The translations under genes were made by a program, and so were the position numbers. Under the pieces are notes generated by a model. That model ran no database searches, was not told the DNA's origin, and worked only from the letters and a program-made list of their open reading frames with translations. A DNA stretch of 64,000 nucleotides from Roseiarcus sp963737365 (lineage in GTDB: Bacteria; Pseudomonadota; Alphaproteobacteria; Rhizobiales; Beijerinckiaceae): assembly GCA_963737365.1 (NCBI GenBank), contig CAVTSD010000005.1, positions 1 to 64,000 of the forward strand, in the 5' to 3' direction. Below are positions 23,233 to 31,368 of this stretch, piece by piece. The first letter of the stretch is position 1, and the number at the start of each line of letters is the position of its first letter.

Positions 23233-24519
23233 ATGGCCAGACACCTGAAGCGCGGTCGCGACGCCAAAGAAGTGGCCGCCAACGACGCCAAAGTTCGCGC
23301 CACGGTCGAAGGCATTTTGAGCGACGTCGAGACGCGCGGCGACGCGGCTTTGCGCGAATTGTCAGAGAAGTTCGACAAATGGTCGCCTGAAAATTTTCGC
23401 CTGTCTTCGGCCGACATTGAATCAGCGATGGCGAAAGTGGCGCCGCACGACATCGAGGACATCAAATTCGCGCAAGCGCAGGTCCGCAATTTCGCGCAGA
23501 AGCAGCGCGAGTGCATCAAGGATCTTGAAGTCGAAACCTTGCCTGGCGTTATTCTAGGGCACAGGAACATCCCCGTGAACGCCGTCGGCTGCTACGTCCC
23601 TGGCGGCAAATATCCCATGGTCGCGTCCGCGCATATGAGCGTGGTGACAGCGAAAGTCGCCGGCGTCGAGCGGATCATCGCGTGTGCGCCGCCTTTCCAC
23701 GGGGGACCCCATCCAGCCATCGTCGCGGCCATGCACATGGGCGGCGCCGACGAGATCTACGTGCTCGGCGGCGTGCAGGCCGTCGCCGCCATGGCGCTGG
23801 GGACCGAAACGATCGCGCCAGTCGACATGCTGGTCGGGCCCGGCAACGCCTTTGTAGCAGAGGCTAAACGTCAGCTCTACGGCCGCGTCGGCATCGATCT
23901 TTTCGCGGGTCCAACTGAAACGCTCATCATTGCCGACGAAAGTGTCGACGGCGAGATCTGCGCCACGGATCTTCTCGGTCAGGCGGAGCATGGCCCGACG
24001 TCTCCAGCAATTCTCTTAACCAATTCGGAGAAGCTCGCGCGGGACACGATGAACGAAGTGAAACGGCAGCTGGCGATCCTGCCGACGGGCGAGACCGCAG
24101 GCCAGGCGTGGGACTCTTATGGCGAAGTTATCATCTGCGATGACGAGGCTGAAATGATCCGCGAGGCCGACCGGATCGCCTCCGAGCACGTTCAGGTGAT
24201 GACGCGCGATCCCGATGTGTTCCTGAAGGGCATGACGAACTATGGCGCTCTGTTTCTTGGGCCCCGCACCAACGTCGCCTATGGGGACAAGGTCATCGGC
24301 ACCAATCACACGCTGCCCACGAAGAAGGCCGCGCGCTACACGGGCGGACTTTGGGTCGGCAAGTTCTTGAAGACCTGCACCTACCAGAAAGTGCTCACCG
24401 ACGAAGCAAGCGCCATGGTCGGCGAATATTGCTCGCGGCTCTGCATGCTCGAGGGGTTCTACGGTCACGCCGAGCAGGCCAACATCCGCGTGCGCCGCTA
24501 TGGCGGACGTAATGCCTGA
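23233..24519 (+). CDS. histidinol dehydrogenase-like enzyme (HpsN-type alcohol-to-acid dehydrogenase)
   Basis: This is a 428-residue member of the HisD family. The zinc and catalytic residues of HisD are recognisable: LLGQAEHGP (Gln and His ligands), ASEHVQVMT, GTNHTLPT and the C-terminal EGFYGHAEQANIRVRRYG with a His ligand, plus the substrate-loop GPTETLIIAD. It is not the biosynthetic hisD by context: it lies in a catabolic operon with an ABC importer and a LacI regulator. Family members in such settings, like sulfopropanediol dehydrogenase HpsN, oxidise a primary alcohol to a carboxylate in two NAD-dependent steps. I expect the same chemistry on the imported compound; the substrate is unknown. 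Confidence 0.85.
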   Translation: MARHLKRGRDAKEVAANDAKVRATVEGILSDVETRGDAALRELSEKFDKWSPENFRLSSADIESAMAKVAPHDIEDIKFAQAQVRNFAQKQRECIKDLEVETLPGVILGHRNIPVNAVGCYVPGGKYPMVASAHMSVVTAKVAGVERIIACAPPFHGGPHPAIVAAMHMGGADEIYVLGGVQAVAAMALGTETIAPVDMLVGPGNAFVAEAKRQLYGRVGIDLFAGPTETLIIADESVDGEICATDLLGQAEHGPTSPAILLTNSEKLARDTMNEVKRQLAILPTGETAGQAWDSYGEVIICDDEAEMIREADRIASEHVQVMTRDPDVFLKGMTNYGALFLGPRTNVAYGDKVIGTNHTLPTKKAARYTGGLWVGKFLKTCTYQKVLTDEASAMVGEYCSRLCMLEGFYGHAEQANIRVRRYGGRNA

Positions 24520-25588
24520 CCGGCGCGTTAATAAACTCGCGACGATGAGCGAGGATGACAGGATTCGCGTTCGCAGGGCCCGCGTGACGGTGAAGGACCT
24601 CGCGCGTGACCTGAGCTTGTCGACCTCGACGATATCGCGCGCGTTCTACGGGGACGCGGTGATCGCGCCGAGCACTCGGCAAGCTGTCCTCACGCGCGCC
24701 GCCGAAATTGGCTACGCGCCTAATCCGCTGGCGCGAAGCCTGATCACCAAGCGCACCCGGATCGCGGGCGTAGTGGTGTCCGACATCACCAACCCTTTCT
24801 ATCCCGAGGTGCTGACGCGACTTACAGAAAGACTGCGCGAGATCGCCCTCAACGTGATGCTGACGGCCGCGGGTTCAAGCAACTCGCTCGATGACGCGGT
24901 GAAGCTTCTCCTGTCCTATCAACCAGACGTGGTCATCGTGCTCGCGGCGACGCTGTCATCCGAGGCCGCCGAGGCGTGCGGGCATGCCGGCACGCCGGTC
25001 CTCTTCTTCAACCGGCGCCCGCTGAACGTCGACGCATTCGGCGTGACCTGCGACAATATCGGCGGCGGACGCCTCGTCGCCGATCATTTGATCAAGCTTG
25101 GTCATCGCAGGCTCGCGTTCGTGGCGGGCCGGCCTGACGTCTCCACCAATGTCGACCGCTGGGAGGGCTATCGGAGCCGGTGCCTCGATCATGGGCTCGA
25201 AGAACCGATCTGCGTCGAGGCCGGCGCCTTCGCCTATGAGCGGGGATACGAAGCCGCCATCCGCCTGCTTGGCGGGACGAGCCGGCCGGACGGAGTGTTC
25301 TGCGCCAACGATATTCTCGCCATCGGTTTCATGGACGCGGCGCGCCGGGAATTCGGGCTCGACATCCCCGCCGATCTCTCGGTCGTCGGCTTCGACGACA
25401 TCGCCATGGCCTGCTGGCCGTCCCACGCGCTGACAACCGTGCGCCAGCCGGTCTTAAAAATGATCGACTTGACGATGGAGCTGATCGGAATGCTGTTCGA
25501 ATCCGCGCAGCTGAAACCGCGCATCGAAGGCCTTCCGGGCGAACTCGTCGAGCGCGCCTCCACACGCAAGGCGGCCCATGTCGGATAG
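24500..25588 (+). CDS. LacI-family transcriptional regulator
   Basis: This 362-residue repressor has an N-terminal LacI helix-turn-helix (TVKDLARDLSLSTSTISRAF, about residues 31-50), the hinge region, and a periplasmic-binding-like ligand domain (VVVSDITNPFYPEVLTRLTE; later CANDILAIGFMDAA and LSVVGFDDIAMA). The start is uncertain: ATG codons at 24500, 24512 and 24545 are in frame, and the first two overlap the end of the dehydrogenase gene. It is inside the operon it probably controls, and two LacI-type palindromes (18267-18282 and 21892-21907) are its likely binding sites. The inducer is presumably the imported compound or an early product. Confidence 0.9.
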   Translation: MADVMPDRRVNKLATMSEDDRIRVRRARVTVKDLARDLSLSTSTISRAFYGDAVIAPSTRQAVLTRAAEIGYAPNPLARSLITKRTRIAGVVVSDITNPFYPEVLTRLTERLREIALNVMLTAAGSSNSLDDAVKLLLSYQPDVVIVLAATLSSEAAEACGHAGTPVLFFNRRPLNVDAFGVTCDNIGGGRLVADHLIKLGHRRLAFVAGRPDVSTNVDRWEGYRSRCLDHGLEEPICVEAGAFAYERGYEAAIRLLGGTSRPDGVFCANDILAIGFMDAARREFGLDIPADLSVVGFDDIAMACWPSHALTTVRQPVLKMIDLTMELIGMLFESAQLKPRIEGLPGELVERASTRKAAHVG

Positions 25589-26111
25589 CGGCAGGGGCAT
25601 GCTCGATCGCGCGGCCGCGGTCCATCGCTGGGACTGTCCGGCCCTCGCCAACTCGGTGCTTCTCGAGCCCGAGATCGCAGAGATCGACGCAGCCGCTGCG
25701 GCCGCGCTGAGACGGCCCTATGACGCGCTGCGCCGACTTATCGGACAGGCGGCCGGATTGCTGGTTCTCGCTCAGGCAAGCCAACGGCGCGAGATCGTCG
25801 ACCTCCCCGCCATCGCTGTAGCACGCGAGCAGTGGCGGGAAGTGTCCAGCACGCTTGGGGACCTCAGCGCGCCGCGCGGCTGCGAGCGCCAGGTGGAGCA
25901 TCTGATCCGCGCCGCTCGCCTCATCGGGGCCTGTCTCGACGCGCTGGAGGCCTCGGCCAATCAGGCGACCGTCGACGTGTCGCTCGCTCTCGATCGCGTT
26001 GCTGCGGCCTACCGTTTTGTTCAGCTTTGCTCGATCGACAAGCTCGGCATGACGATGGTCGACTTCCGTCAGTCCTGCTGCAATTGCGCGCCCATGACGG
26101 CGCGCGCTTAA
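25578..26111 (+). CDS. conserved-looking protein of unknown function in the LacI operon
   Basis: This is a 177-residue product I do not recognise. It is predicted to be mostly helical and rich in Ala and Arg, with no signal peptide or membrane segment. It has a cysteine-rich tail (SCCNCAPM at about residues 166-173) that could bind metal. Its ATG overlaps the end of the LacI gene by 11 bases and its stop is 22 bases before the MBL-fold hydrolase gene, so it is translated within the operon. Its codon usage resembles its neighbours. A role as accessory protein or small enzyme of the pathway is likely, but no function should be assigned. Confidence 0.65.
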   Translation: MSDSGRGMLDRAAAVHRWDCPALANSVLLEPEIAEIDAAAAAALRRPYDALRRLIGQAAGLLVLAQASQRREIVDLPAIAVAREQWREVSSTLGDLSAPRGCERQVEHLIRAARLIGACLDALEASANQATVDVSLALDRVAAAYRFVQLCSIDKLGMTMVDFRQSCCNCAPMTARA

Positions 26112-26132
26112 AAATAACGAAGGAGGGAACGC

Positions 26133-27020
26133 ATGGCCGACTATTCGATTTGGGTCCTGGAGTACTCGTACGTCACCAAGTACCACAAGAGCGGCGTTCT
26201 CTACGGCGCGCACAATCAGGGCTACGTCAAGCTCCCCTACTGCTACGCGCTGATCAAAGGCAACAACCACGTCGCGATGGTCGATGTGGGCTACAATGAC
26301 AAGGAATATGGCAAGACGCTCGGCGACAGGTTCGGGGTCGAGAACTGGCATACGCCGAAGGAAGTGCTGGCAGGCGTCGGACTGGCGCCGGCGGACGTGG
26401 ACACTGTTTTCATCAGCCACGCGCATTTCGATCATTTCGGCAATGTCGAGGACTTCCCGAAGGCGACCTTCTACATCCAGGAGCGCGAGATCGCGAAATG
26501 GGTCTGGGCCATGTCGCTGCCCGACCGGATGCGTTGGATGATGGTCGCCGTCGATCCCGGCGACATCATTCGCGGCGTCGATCTCGCCCGCCAGAAGCGT
26601 CTCGTCTGCATCGACGGCACGCGCGAGAATGTCCTTCCGAACATCGACCTGCACGTCGCCTATGACAGCCACACTTACGGCTCGATGTGGGTTCACGTGC
26701 GCAACGACGGCAAGTCGCAGTCGAGCGACGCCTGGGCGCTCGCCGGCGATCTCGTCTACGTGTTCGAGAATGTCGAGGGGCCAGGAGCGGTCGTCGACGT
26801 CGATCAGATGTATGTGCCCGTCGGGCTCGCCGTCGGTAGCCAAGAGAATCTCGTATTGGCGACCGAGGCGATGATGAAATCCGTAGGCTATGAGGCGCGC
26901 CGGGTCATTCCCGTCCACGAAGAACGGCTGAAGGACAGGTTCCCGTCCAGGATTACGGGGGATGGCCTGCGGATCAGCGAGATCTGCCTCGCGGATGGCG
27001 AAAAATCGCGGGTGCATTGA
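26133..27020 (+). CDS. MBL-fold hydrolase (N-acyl-homoserine-lactonase-like)
   Basis: This is a 295-residue metallo-beta-lactamase-fold enzyme with the metal motif HAHFDH (His96, His98, Asp100, His101), a further histidine in DSHTYGSMW, the bridging aspartate in ALAGDLVY and a C-terminal histidine in VIPVHEERL. It resembles the AHL-lactonase branch, but genes of this type inside catabolic operons usually hydrolyse a lactone or ester pathway intermediate rather than a quorum signal. AGGAGGGAACGC precedes the ATG, a strong ribosome-binding site. It is followed by the 3-hydroxyacyl-CoA-dehydrogenase-like gene with a 1-base stop/start overlap. A sugar-acid lactone is the natural substrate guess in this context. 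Confidence 0.85.
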   Translation: MADYSIWVLEYSYVTKYHKSGVLYGAHNQGYVKLPYCYALIKGNNHVAMVDVGYNDKEYGKTLGDRFGVENWHTPKEVLAGVGLAPADVDTVFISHAHFDHFGNVEDFPKATFYIQEREIAKWVWAMSLPDRMRWMMVAVDPGDIIRGVDLARQKRLVCIDGTRENVLPNIDLHVAYDSHTYGSMWVHVRNDGKSQSSDAWALAGDLVYVFENVEGPGAVVDVDQMYVPVGLAVGSQENLVLATEAMMKSVGYEARRVIPVHEERLKDRFPSRITGDGLRISEICLADGEKSRVH

Positions 27021-27973
27021 TGGCCGGCTCCTCGATACGATCGGTCGGCGTTGTCGGCGCGGGCCTCGTTGGTTCGGCTTGGGCCATTGTCTTCGCGCGC
27101 GCAGGCATCGCCGTCCGCGCGTTCGACGCGAGCGAGGACATCCGTCGAACAATGGCCGCCCGGGTCCGCGCGAGCCTGGAGGATATGGCGAAAGCCGGCC
27201 TGGTTGACGGCGTCGACGTGGACGCCATCGCATCGCGCGTGACGGTGGTCGACGAGCTGAAAGCCGCGGTTGGCGACGTCGACTATGTGCAGGAATCGGT
27301 GTTCGAGCGCGTGGATGTGAAAAGCGCTGTCTCGGAGGCTATCGGCGCCTTGATCCGCGACGACGCGGTGGTTGGAAGTTCGAGTTCGGGCATTCCCGCT
27401 TCGGCCTTCACCGAGCATGCGCCGCGCCGGGAGCGCTTTCTCATCGCCCATCCGGTGAACCCGCCCCATCTCGTCCCGCTCGTCGAGCTCGTTCCGGCGC
27501 CGTGGACCGATCCGGCGATCCTGCCCTGGCTTCGCACCGCGATGGAGGCGGTCGGGCAAGCGCCGATCGTCGTCAATCGGGAGATCGAAGGGTTCATCCT
27601 CAATCGCCTGCAGGGCGTGCTTCTGAAGGAAGCCTGGGCGCTGTTCGAGGAGGGGTATGCGAGCGCCGCCGACATCGACCTCTGCGTCTCGCAAGGGCTC
27701 GGCTTGCGCTGGTCGTTCATGGGTCCTTTCGAAACGATCGATCTGAACGCGCCGGGCGGCGTCGATGACTACGCGCGACGGCTCGGGCCGCTCTATCATT
27801 CGATTGCGCAATCGCGAGCCAATCCGCAGCCCTGGTCGCCCGAATTGATCGAGCGGGCGAGAGCGGAGCGCCGCGCGGCGCTGGCGTTGGAGAAGCTTCC
27901 TGAGCGATCGGCGTGGCGCGACAGGCGGCTCATGGCCCTCGTTGCGCATCGCCGCTCGCAACCTTCAGAATAG
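27020..27973 (+). CDS. 3-hydroxyacyl-CoA dehydrogenase-like NAD-dependent dehydrogenase
   Basis: This 317-residue protein has an N-terminal Rossmann motif (VGVVGAGLVGSAWAIVFARA, about residues 8-27) and the catalytic-region segment HPVNPPHLVPLVELVPAPWT. Single-domain members of this family without a CoA partner include L-gulonate 3-dehydrogenase and carnitine dehydrogenase, and a sugar-acid hydroxyl is a plausible substrate here. ATG at 27020 shares its A with the preceding TGA stop, which favours it over the TTG three bases upstream. It is related to the enzyme at 14187-15134 but lies in a different pathway. Substrate unproven. Confidence 0.82.
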   Translation: MAGSSIRSVGVVGAGLVGSAWAIVFARAGIAVRAFDASEDIRRTMAARVRASLEDMAKAGLVDGVDVDAIASRVTVVDELKAAVGDVDYVQESVFERVDVKSAVSEAIGALIRDDAVVGSSSSGIPASAFTEHAPRRERFLIAHPVNPPHLVPLVELVPAPWTDPAILPWLRTAMEAVGQAPIVVNREIEGFILNRLQGVLLKEAWALFEEGYASAADIDLCVSQGLGLRWSFMGPFETIDLNAPGGVDDYARRLGPLYHSIAQSRANPQPWSPELIERARAERRAALALEKLPERSAWRDRRLMALVAHRRSQPSE

Positions 27974-27981
27974 CGGCGACC

Positions 27982-28734
27982 ATGTCGTCGCAGCCTCTCG
28001 CGGGCCGCGTGGCTGTCGTAACCGGCGGCACGGGAGGAATTGGCGCGGCGATCTGCAAGACGCTCGCCGAGGCTGGCGCCGCGGTGGCTGTCGGATACAA
28101 TTCCGCCGGCGCGAAGGCGGATGCGATGCTTGGCGAATTGCCCGGCGGCGGGCACATGGCGTTGCGCATGCCGGTGACCGAAAGCGCAGCGCTTACCGAC
28201 GCGATCGCGGCGATCGACAAGCGTCACGCTCGACTCGACCTTCTTGTGAACTGCGCCGGGATCACCCGCTTTGTCCCGCATGACGATCTTGACGCGCTTG
28301 ATGACGCGCTCATTACCCGCATCCTCGATGTCAATGTGCGTGGCGTGATCGCGAGCGTCAGGGCGGCTTTGCCGCTCATGCGACGAAGCGGAGGGGGCGC
28401 GATCGTCAACATTTCCTCGATCGCCGGCGTCACGGCAATGGGGAGCAACATCGTCTATTGCGCCTCGAAGGCCGCGGTCGACAATCTGACAAAGTCGCTC
28501 GCTCGTGGGCTTGCTCCGGACATTCGGGTGGTTTCGGTCTCGCCTGGCCTTGTTGACACCGAGTTCGTGCGCGGGCTGGACCAAAGTTGGCGAGACGAGC
28601 AAGCAGGCCGCACGCCGCTACGCAGGCTCGCTGCGCCTGAAGAGGTCGCTCGCGCCGTGCTGGCGGTGAGCACTAGCCTGAGTTTCATGACCGGGGCGAT
28701 CTTGCCGGTGGACGGGGGCAGGCCCCTGGGGTGA
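27982..28734 (+). CDS. SDR-family oxidoreductase
   Basis: This is a 250-residue classical short-chain dehydrogenase with the cofactor motif TGGTGGIG (about residues 14-21), NCAGI, the catalytic serine in NISSIAG, YCASK with the tyrosine-lysine pair, and the C-terminal MTGAILPVDGGRPLG. Such enzymes oxidise or reduce alcohols and ketones with NAD(P). It is the last gene of the LacI-controlled run, 8 bases after the preceding stop. The ATG at 27982 gives the normal N-terminus; the frame is open further upstream but overlaps the preceding gene. It presumably acts on an intermediate of the imported compound. Confidence 0.85.
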   Translation: MSSQPLAGRVAVVTGGTGGIGAAICKTLAEAGAAVAVGYNSAGAKADAMLGELPGGGHMALRMPVTESAALTDAIAAIDKRHARLDLLVNCAGITRFVPHDDLDALDDALITRILDVNVRGVIASVRAALPLMRRSGGGAIVNISSIAGVTAMGSNIVYCASKAAVDNLTKSLARGLAPDIRVVSVSPGLVDTEFVRGLDQSWRDEQAGRTPLRRLAAPEEVARAVLAVSTSLSFMTGAILPVDGGRPLG

Positions 28735-28876
28735 TGCGATCGGAGGCGACCGGCGGGGCTGCAAGTCCCGGCGCGGCGCTCACGACATCCAGGGACCGCT
28801 GGGCGTCCCGGAGCCCCGGCGAAGACAATCGACGAACGAGAAGCCAGCGATCGAGGATGGCGCCGCTCTAGAGTTT

Positions 28877-29935
28877 TTACCCGAGGTGCTTGAGAAGCCA
28901 ATCCGGCTCGCCGAAGGCGCCGGACTTGGAGGCGCAGGACGTGCCCGCCCAAAGGCCAGACTCCATGCGGGCAGCAGGAACGCCATGCAGAAATTCACCG
29001 TTTGCTGTGATCTGGGTTGCTTCCACAGTCCGGCAAAGGGCGGCAAACGTCTCCCCGCCAACCACCGTCAGTCCGCCAAGCGCTGGAAGACGGCGAGAGA
29101 GCAACTCGATGCTGTGGGCGATGCGCTCCGTCGCCTGCGCCTCGGTGAGACCCTCTGGCAGGGCGGGCAAAACAACGCAGCAACCAAAGGTCTCAAGCGT
29201 CGCCAGTATGCGGTCGACGAAACGGGCATCCGCCCCCATCGAGGCCAACCAGTCCGGCCGCGCTGCGCCAAACACTTCGACCTGACGGAGGGAAACCGGG
29301 TGGCGCGAGCCGACAAGCACGAGATGCGGTTGATTCAAAGGTTGTGCGGCTCGAGGCGGTTGTTGTGCGAGCGCCCTGGCTAATCCCGCCGCGCCGCACC
29401 AGAGCGTCTCGGGTTCGTTCGCGTAACGCTTCGCGATGGCGTCAAGATCGGCATCGCTCTCTGCATCGAGCAAGGTCACGTCACACTCACCGCGACCAGA
29501 AGAAACGCCATAACGCTCAAGCTCTCTCGCGGCGTCCTTGATCAGTGTCGGACGGCCGGAAGAGCGGACCAGCGTCTGGAGACCGCCTCGTGTCACGCGG
29601 CCGTGAGCGGGAACGGCAGGCGCGAGGACAATTCGACGAAACATGCCCGACTGAACAATCCCGGCTAGTTCCGCAGCCCAGTGCCCGCGCAGCAAACTGT
29701 CGATCTTCTTGAACGCAATATCCGCGTCCGAGAGACAGGGGAGACTGGCGCGTGTGAGCGCGACTGCCGTCTTCTCGTCGCCATCGCGGCAGGACAGGTT
29801 CAAGGCGTAGGAGGCCGCGGGCGCTGCGGTCGTCTGATCCAACAGAACAGGCAGTGGACCAATGCGGCCGGTAAACTGAGCCGCGGTGTCGAGCGCGCCC
29901 GTAAGGTCGTCGGCGATCAAGCGTACAATTGTCAT
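28877..29935 (-). CDS. four-carbon acid sugar kinase (DUF1537) family protein
   Basis: This is a 352-residue DUF1537-family kinase. It has the N-terminal substrate-domain signature VRLIADDLTGALDTAAQF (about residues 4-21), then KKIDSLLRGHW (about 76-86), and a C-terminal ATP-binding domain with GGLTVVGGETFAAL. Relatives phosphorylate acid sugars such as threonate, erythronate and 3-oxo-tetronates. It is somewhat shorter than the roughly 420 residues I recall for OtnK/DtnK-type enzymes. It overlaps the DeoR regulator gene by 4 bases, and pdxA2 is divergent beyond it. DUF1537 plus PdxA2 is the combination described for D-threonate catabolism (kinase, then oxidative decarboxylation to DHAP), so this is the best guess for its role. 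Confidence 0.85.
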   Translation of the reverse strand: MTIVRLIADDLTGALDTAAQFTGRIGPLPVLLDQTTAAPAASYALNLSCRDGDEKTAVALTRASLPCLSDADIAFKKIDSLLRGHWAAELAGIVQSGMFRRIVLAPAVPAHGRVTRGGLQTLVRSSGRPTLIKDAARELERYGVSSGRGECDVTLLDAESDADLDAIAKRYANEPETLWCGAAGLARALAQQPPRAAQPLNQPHLVLVGSRHPVSLRQVEVFGAARPDWLASMGADARFVDRILATLETFGCCVVLPALPEGLTEAQATERIAHSIELLSRRLPALGGLTVVGGETFAALCRTVEATQITANGEFLHGVPAARMESGLWAGTSCASKSGAFGEPDWLLKHLG

Positions 29936-30756
29936 GCGACGGATTGCGCCGCTCTATCCATCGAGGAGACGACCTTCACTTCGAGGCCGAGATCCCGCAT
30001 GCGTCCGATCTCGGCGGGATCAGCGCGATCGTCGGTGATGAGCTCGTGGACGGTGGCCAGCTCGCAAATTTTGCAGAACGCCGCCGCGCTGAACTTGGAA
30101 GCGTCCGCAAGAAGCACAATCCGGCGCGCCGCTGCGATCATAGCCCGCTTCATCGCCGCGGCCTCGAGCGATGTTTCCGTCAACGCGAAGTCGCTGATGG
30201 CGTGTGCACCGATGAATGCGACATCGACTCTGAGATTTCCAAGGAAGCTCTCGCCAGGCTCGCCAAGGAGGGTCAGCGATTGCGGCCGCACCGTGCCGCC
30301 AAGACAGAGGACGCGGATCCTGTTCGAAGCGGAAAGCGTCTGGCCGATGCCGAGGTCGTTGGTGACAGCGGTGAGCGCGATGTCGCGCTCGACTGAGGCG
30401 CGAGCGGCCGCGCGCACGGTCGAGCTGCTATCGAAGATGACGCTCGCGCCCGAATGAAGCGTGGCAGCCGCAGCAAGCCCGATCAATTCCTTTTCCTCCC
30501 GATTGAATTCAGCGGTGATCTCAGCCTCCGGCTCGAAGGTTGATGGAAGCTGCTTCTGGATCAGCGCGCCGCCATGCGAGCGCTCGAGGTAGCCGCGCTC
30601 CTCAAGATGCTCCAGGTCGCGGCGAACCGTCGAGAGCGAGGTGCCGATCGCCTCTGACAATTCCTGGATCGAGGCCGCTCCGCGCTTGCGGATATGCTCC
30701 AGCATGAAGGCCCGGCGCTGCGCGGGGATGAGCTCGGGGCGACGACTTGGGACCAT
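29932..30756 (-). CDS. DeoR-family transcriptional regulator
   Basis: This 274-residue regulator has an N-terminal DeoR-type winged helix (RRAFMLEHIRKRGAASIQEL and then TSLSTVRRDLEHLEERGYLE) and a C-terminal sugar-phosphate-sensing domain (IFDSSSTVRAAARA, then TNDLGIGQTL and the LCLGGTVRPQSLTLLG segment). The start at 30756 is preferred over the frame opening at 30903 because it gives the normal length. It is cotranscribed with the DUF1537 kinase (4-base overlap) and divergent from pdxA2, and probably represses both when no phosphorylated acid sugar is present. An inverted repeat at 31315-31336 is a candidate binding site. Confidence 0.88.
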   Translation of the reverse strand: MVPSRRPELIPAQRRAFMLEHIRKRGAASIQELSEAIGTSLSTVRRDLEHLEERGYLERSHGGALIQKQLPSTFEPEAEITAEFNREEKELIGLAAAATLHSGASVIFDSSSTVRAAARASVERDIALTAVTNDLGIGQTLSASNRIRVLCLGGTVRPQSLTLLGEPGESFLGNLRVDVAFIGAHAISDFALTETSLEAAAMKRAMIAAARRIVLLADASKFSAAAFCKICELATVHELITDDRADPAEIGRMRDLGLEVKVVSSMDRAAQSVA

Positions 30757-31000
30757 CTCTATTCTGCCCGGCTGCGCGTTCGTGGCGCAGCTTCTGCTCG
30801 CGCTGGCGCCCGATTTTGACAGAAAATGGCACTTTCGGGTCTCTGTCAATACTTCGGCGCCGCGCTGGCGCTTAGGCTCGCGACAGAGTGTGTGGCTAGC
30901 CACCTTTCGGGCGGCGAGCCCGCAACCGGGCCCTTTTGCAATCCGTTTGGATTATCTTTGCGCGTAGCGGTTTTGCGATGAAACCCGAGCGAAACGGCTA

Positions 31001-31068
31001 TTGGATTTCCTTGGATTTCCTTGGATTCTCTCGTCCGAAACGAGACTTTTCAATGAGTTATGAGGACA
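31001..31068 (+). repeat. 68-bp dispersed repeat, copy 1
   Basis: This 68-bp element matches the reverse complement of 49428-49495 at 64 of 68 positions. It begins with three tandem copies of TTGGATTYYC (31001-31030), followed by the hairpin TCTCGTCCGAAACGAGA (31029-31045; 6-bp stem, CCGAA loop) and a less structured tail. It lies in non-coding DNA. Both copies give a chance peptide containing WISLDFLGFSRPKRD. The strong conservation of the two copies in non-coding DNA suggests a dispersed repeat family rather than a coding exon. Confidence 0.85.
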
Positions 31069-31314
31069 AAACCGCAGAAGTTTTTTCTCGGCGCCTTTCC
31101 GTGCCCGGAGCGTCATTGGAACGGTGTCCACGGTTCTGGACATACGAAAGCGAACGGTTGCTCATCGGGCAAGCTTAACCTAATTTCTATTTATCTGCAA
31201 TTGATTGTTGTCAAAACTGCTCGGTTTTTGTTTGCCGCGATTTAATAGCAACCCCTCCAATGGGCGAACGAGCCTGCGACGATAACCAAACAATGACAGA
31301 TTATGACGTCTTTT

Positions 31315-31336
31315 GACTTTTCATGCTGCAAAAGTC
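31315..31336. promoter_or_regulatory. inverted repeat upstream of pdxA2
   Basis: GACTTTT (31315-31321) and AAAAGTC (31330-31336) form a perfect 7-bp inverted repeat separated by 8 bases, ending 32 bases before the pdxA2 start. This is a plausible operator for the DeoR-family regulator encoded divergently at 29932-30756. No second copy was found to confirm it. Confidence 0.4.
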
Positions 31337-31368
31337 GCGCTAGACTGCGGAAAGCATAGGGAGGGAAT

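Larger units (their letters stand above)
30757..31368. other. long intergenic region between deoR-type gene and pdxA2
   Basis: This 612-base gap separates two divergent transcription units. No convincing gene is present: a plus-strand 80-codon frame (30936-31178) is created by the 68-bp repeat listed at 31001-31068. The right end is AT-richer than the surroundings and contains an inverted repeat (31315-31336) in the likely pdxA2 promoter. Confidence 0.5.

Noticed and set aside
26133..27020. MBL-fold protein considered as a quorum-quenching AHL lactonase
   Set aside because: No luxI or luxR genes nearby, and the gene is embedded in a catabolic operon; a pathway lactone or ester is more likely.
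25329..27233. Long minus-strand open frame of 634 codons
   Set aside because: It runs opposite to three recognisable genes (LacI, unknown protein, MBL hydrolase) and has no family motif; it is an antisense shadow caused by high GC.
31001..31030. Three tandem TTGGATTYYC units, considered as CRISPR-like
   Set aside because: The units are 10 bp, adjacent without spacers, and no cas genes are near.
30936..31178. 80-codon frame in the pdxA2 upstream region
   Set aside because: Its only recurring part (WISLDFLGFSRPKRD) is the translated 68-bp repeat, which also occurs in a non-coding gap at 49.4 kb; no ribosome-binding site was seen.
31313..31346. TTGACT and TAGACT as -35 and -10 boxes of pdxA2
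   Set aside because: The spacing is 22 bases, too long for a standard promoter; the first box lies within the inverted repeat instead.
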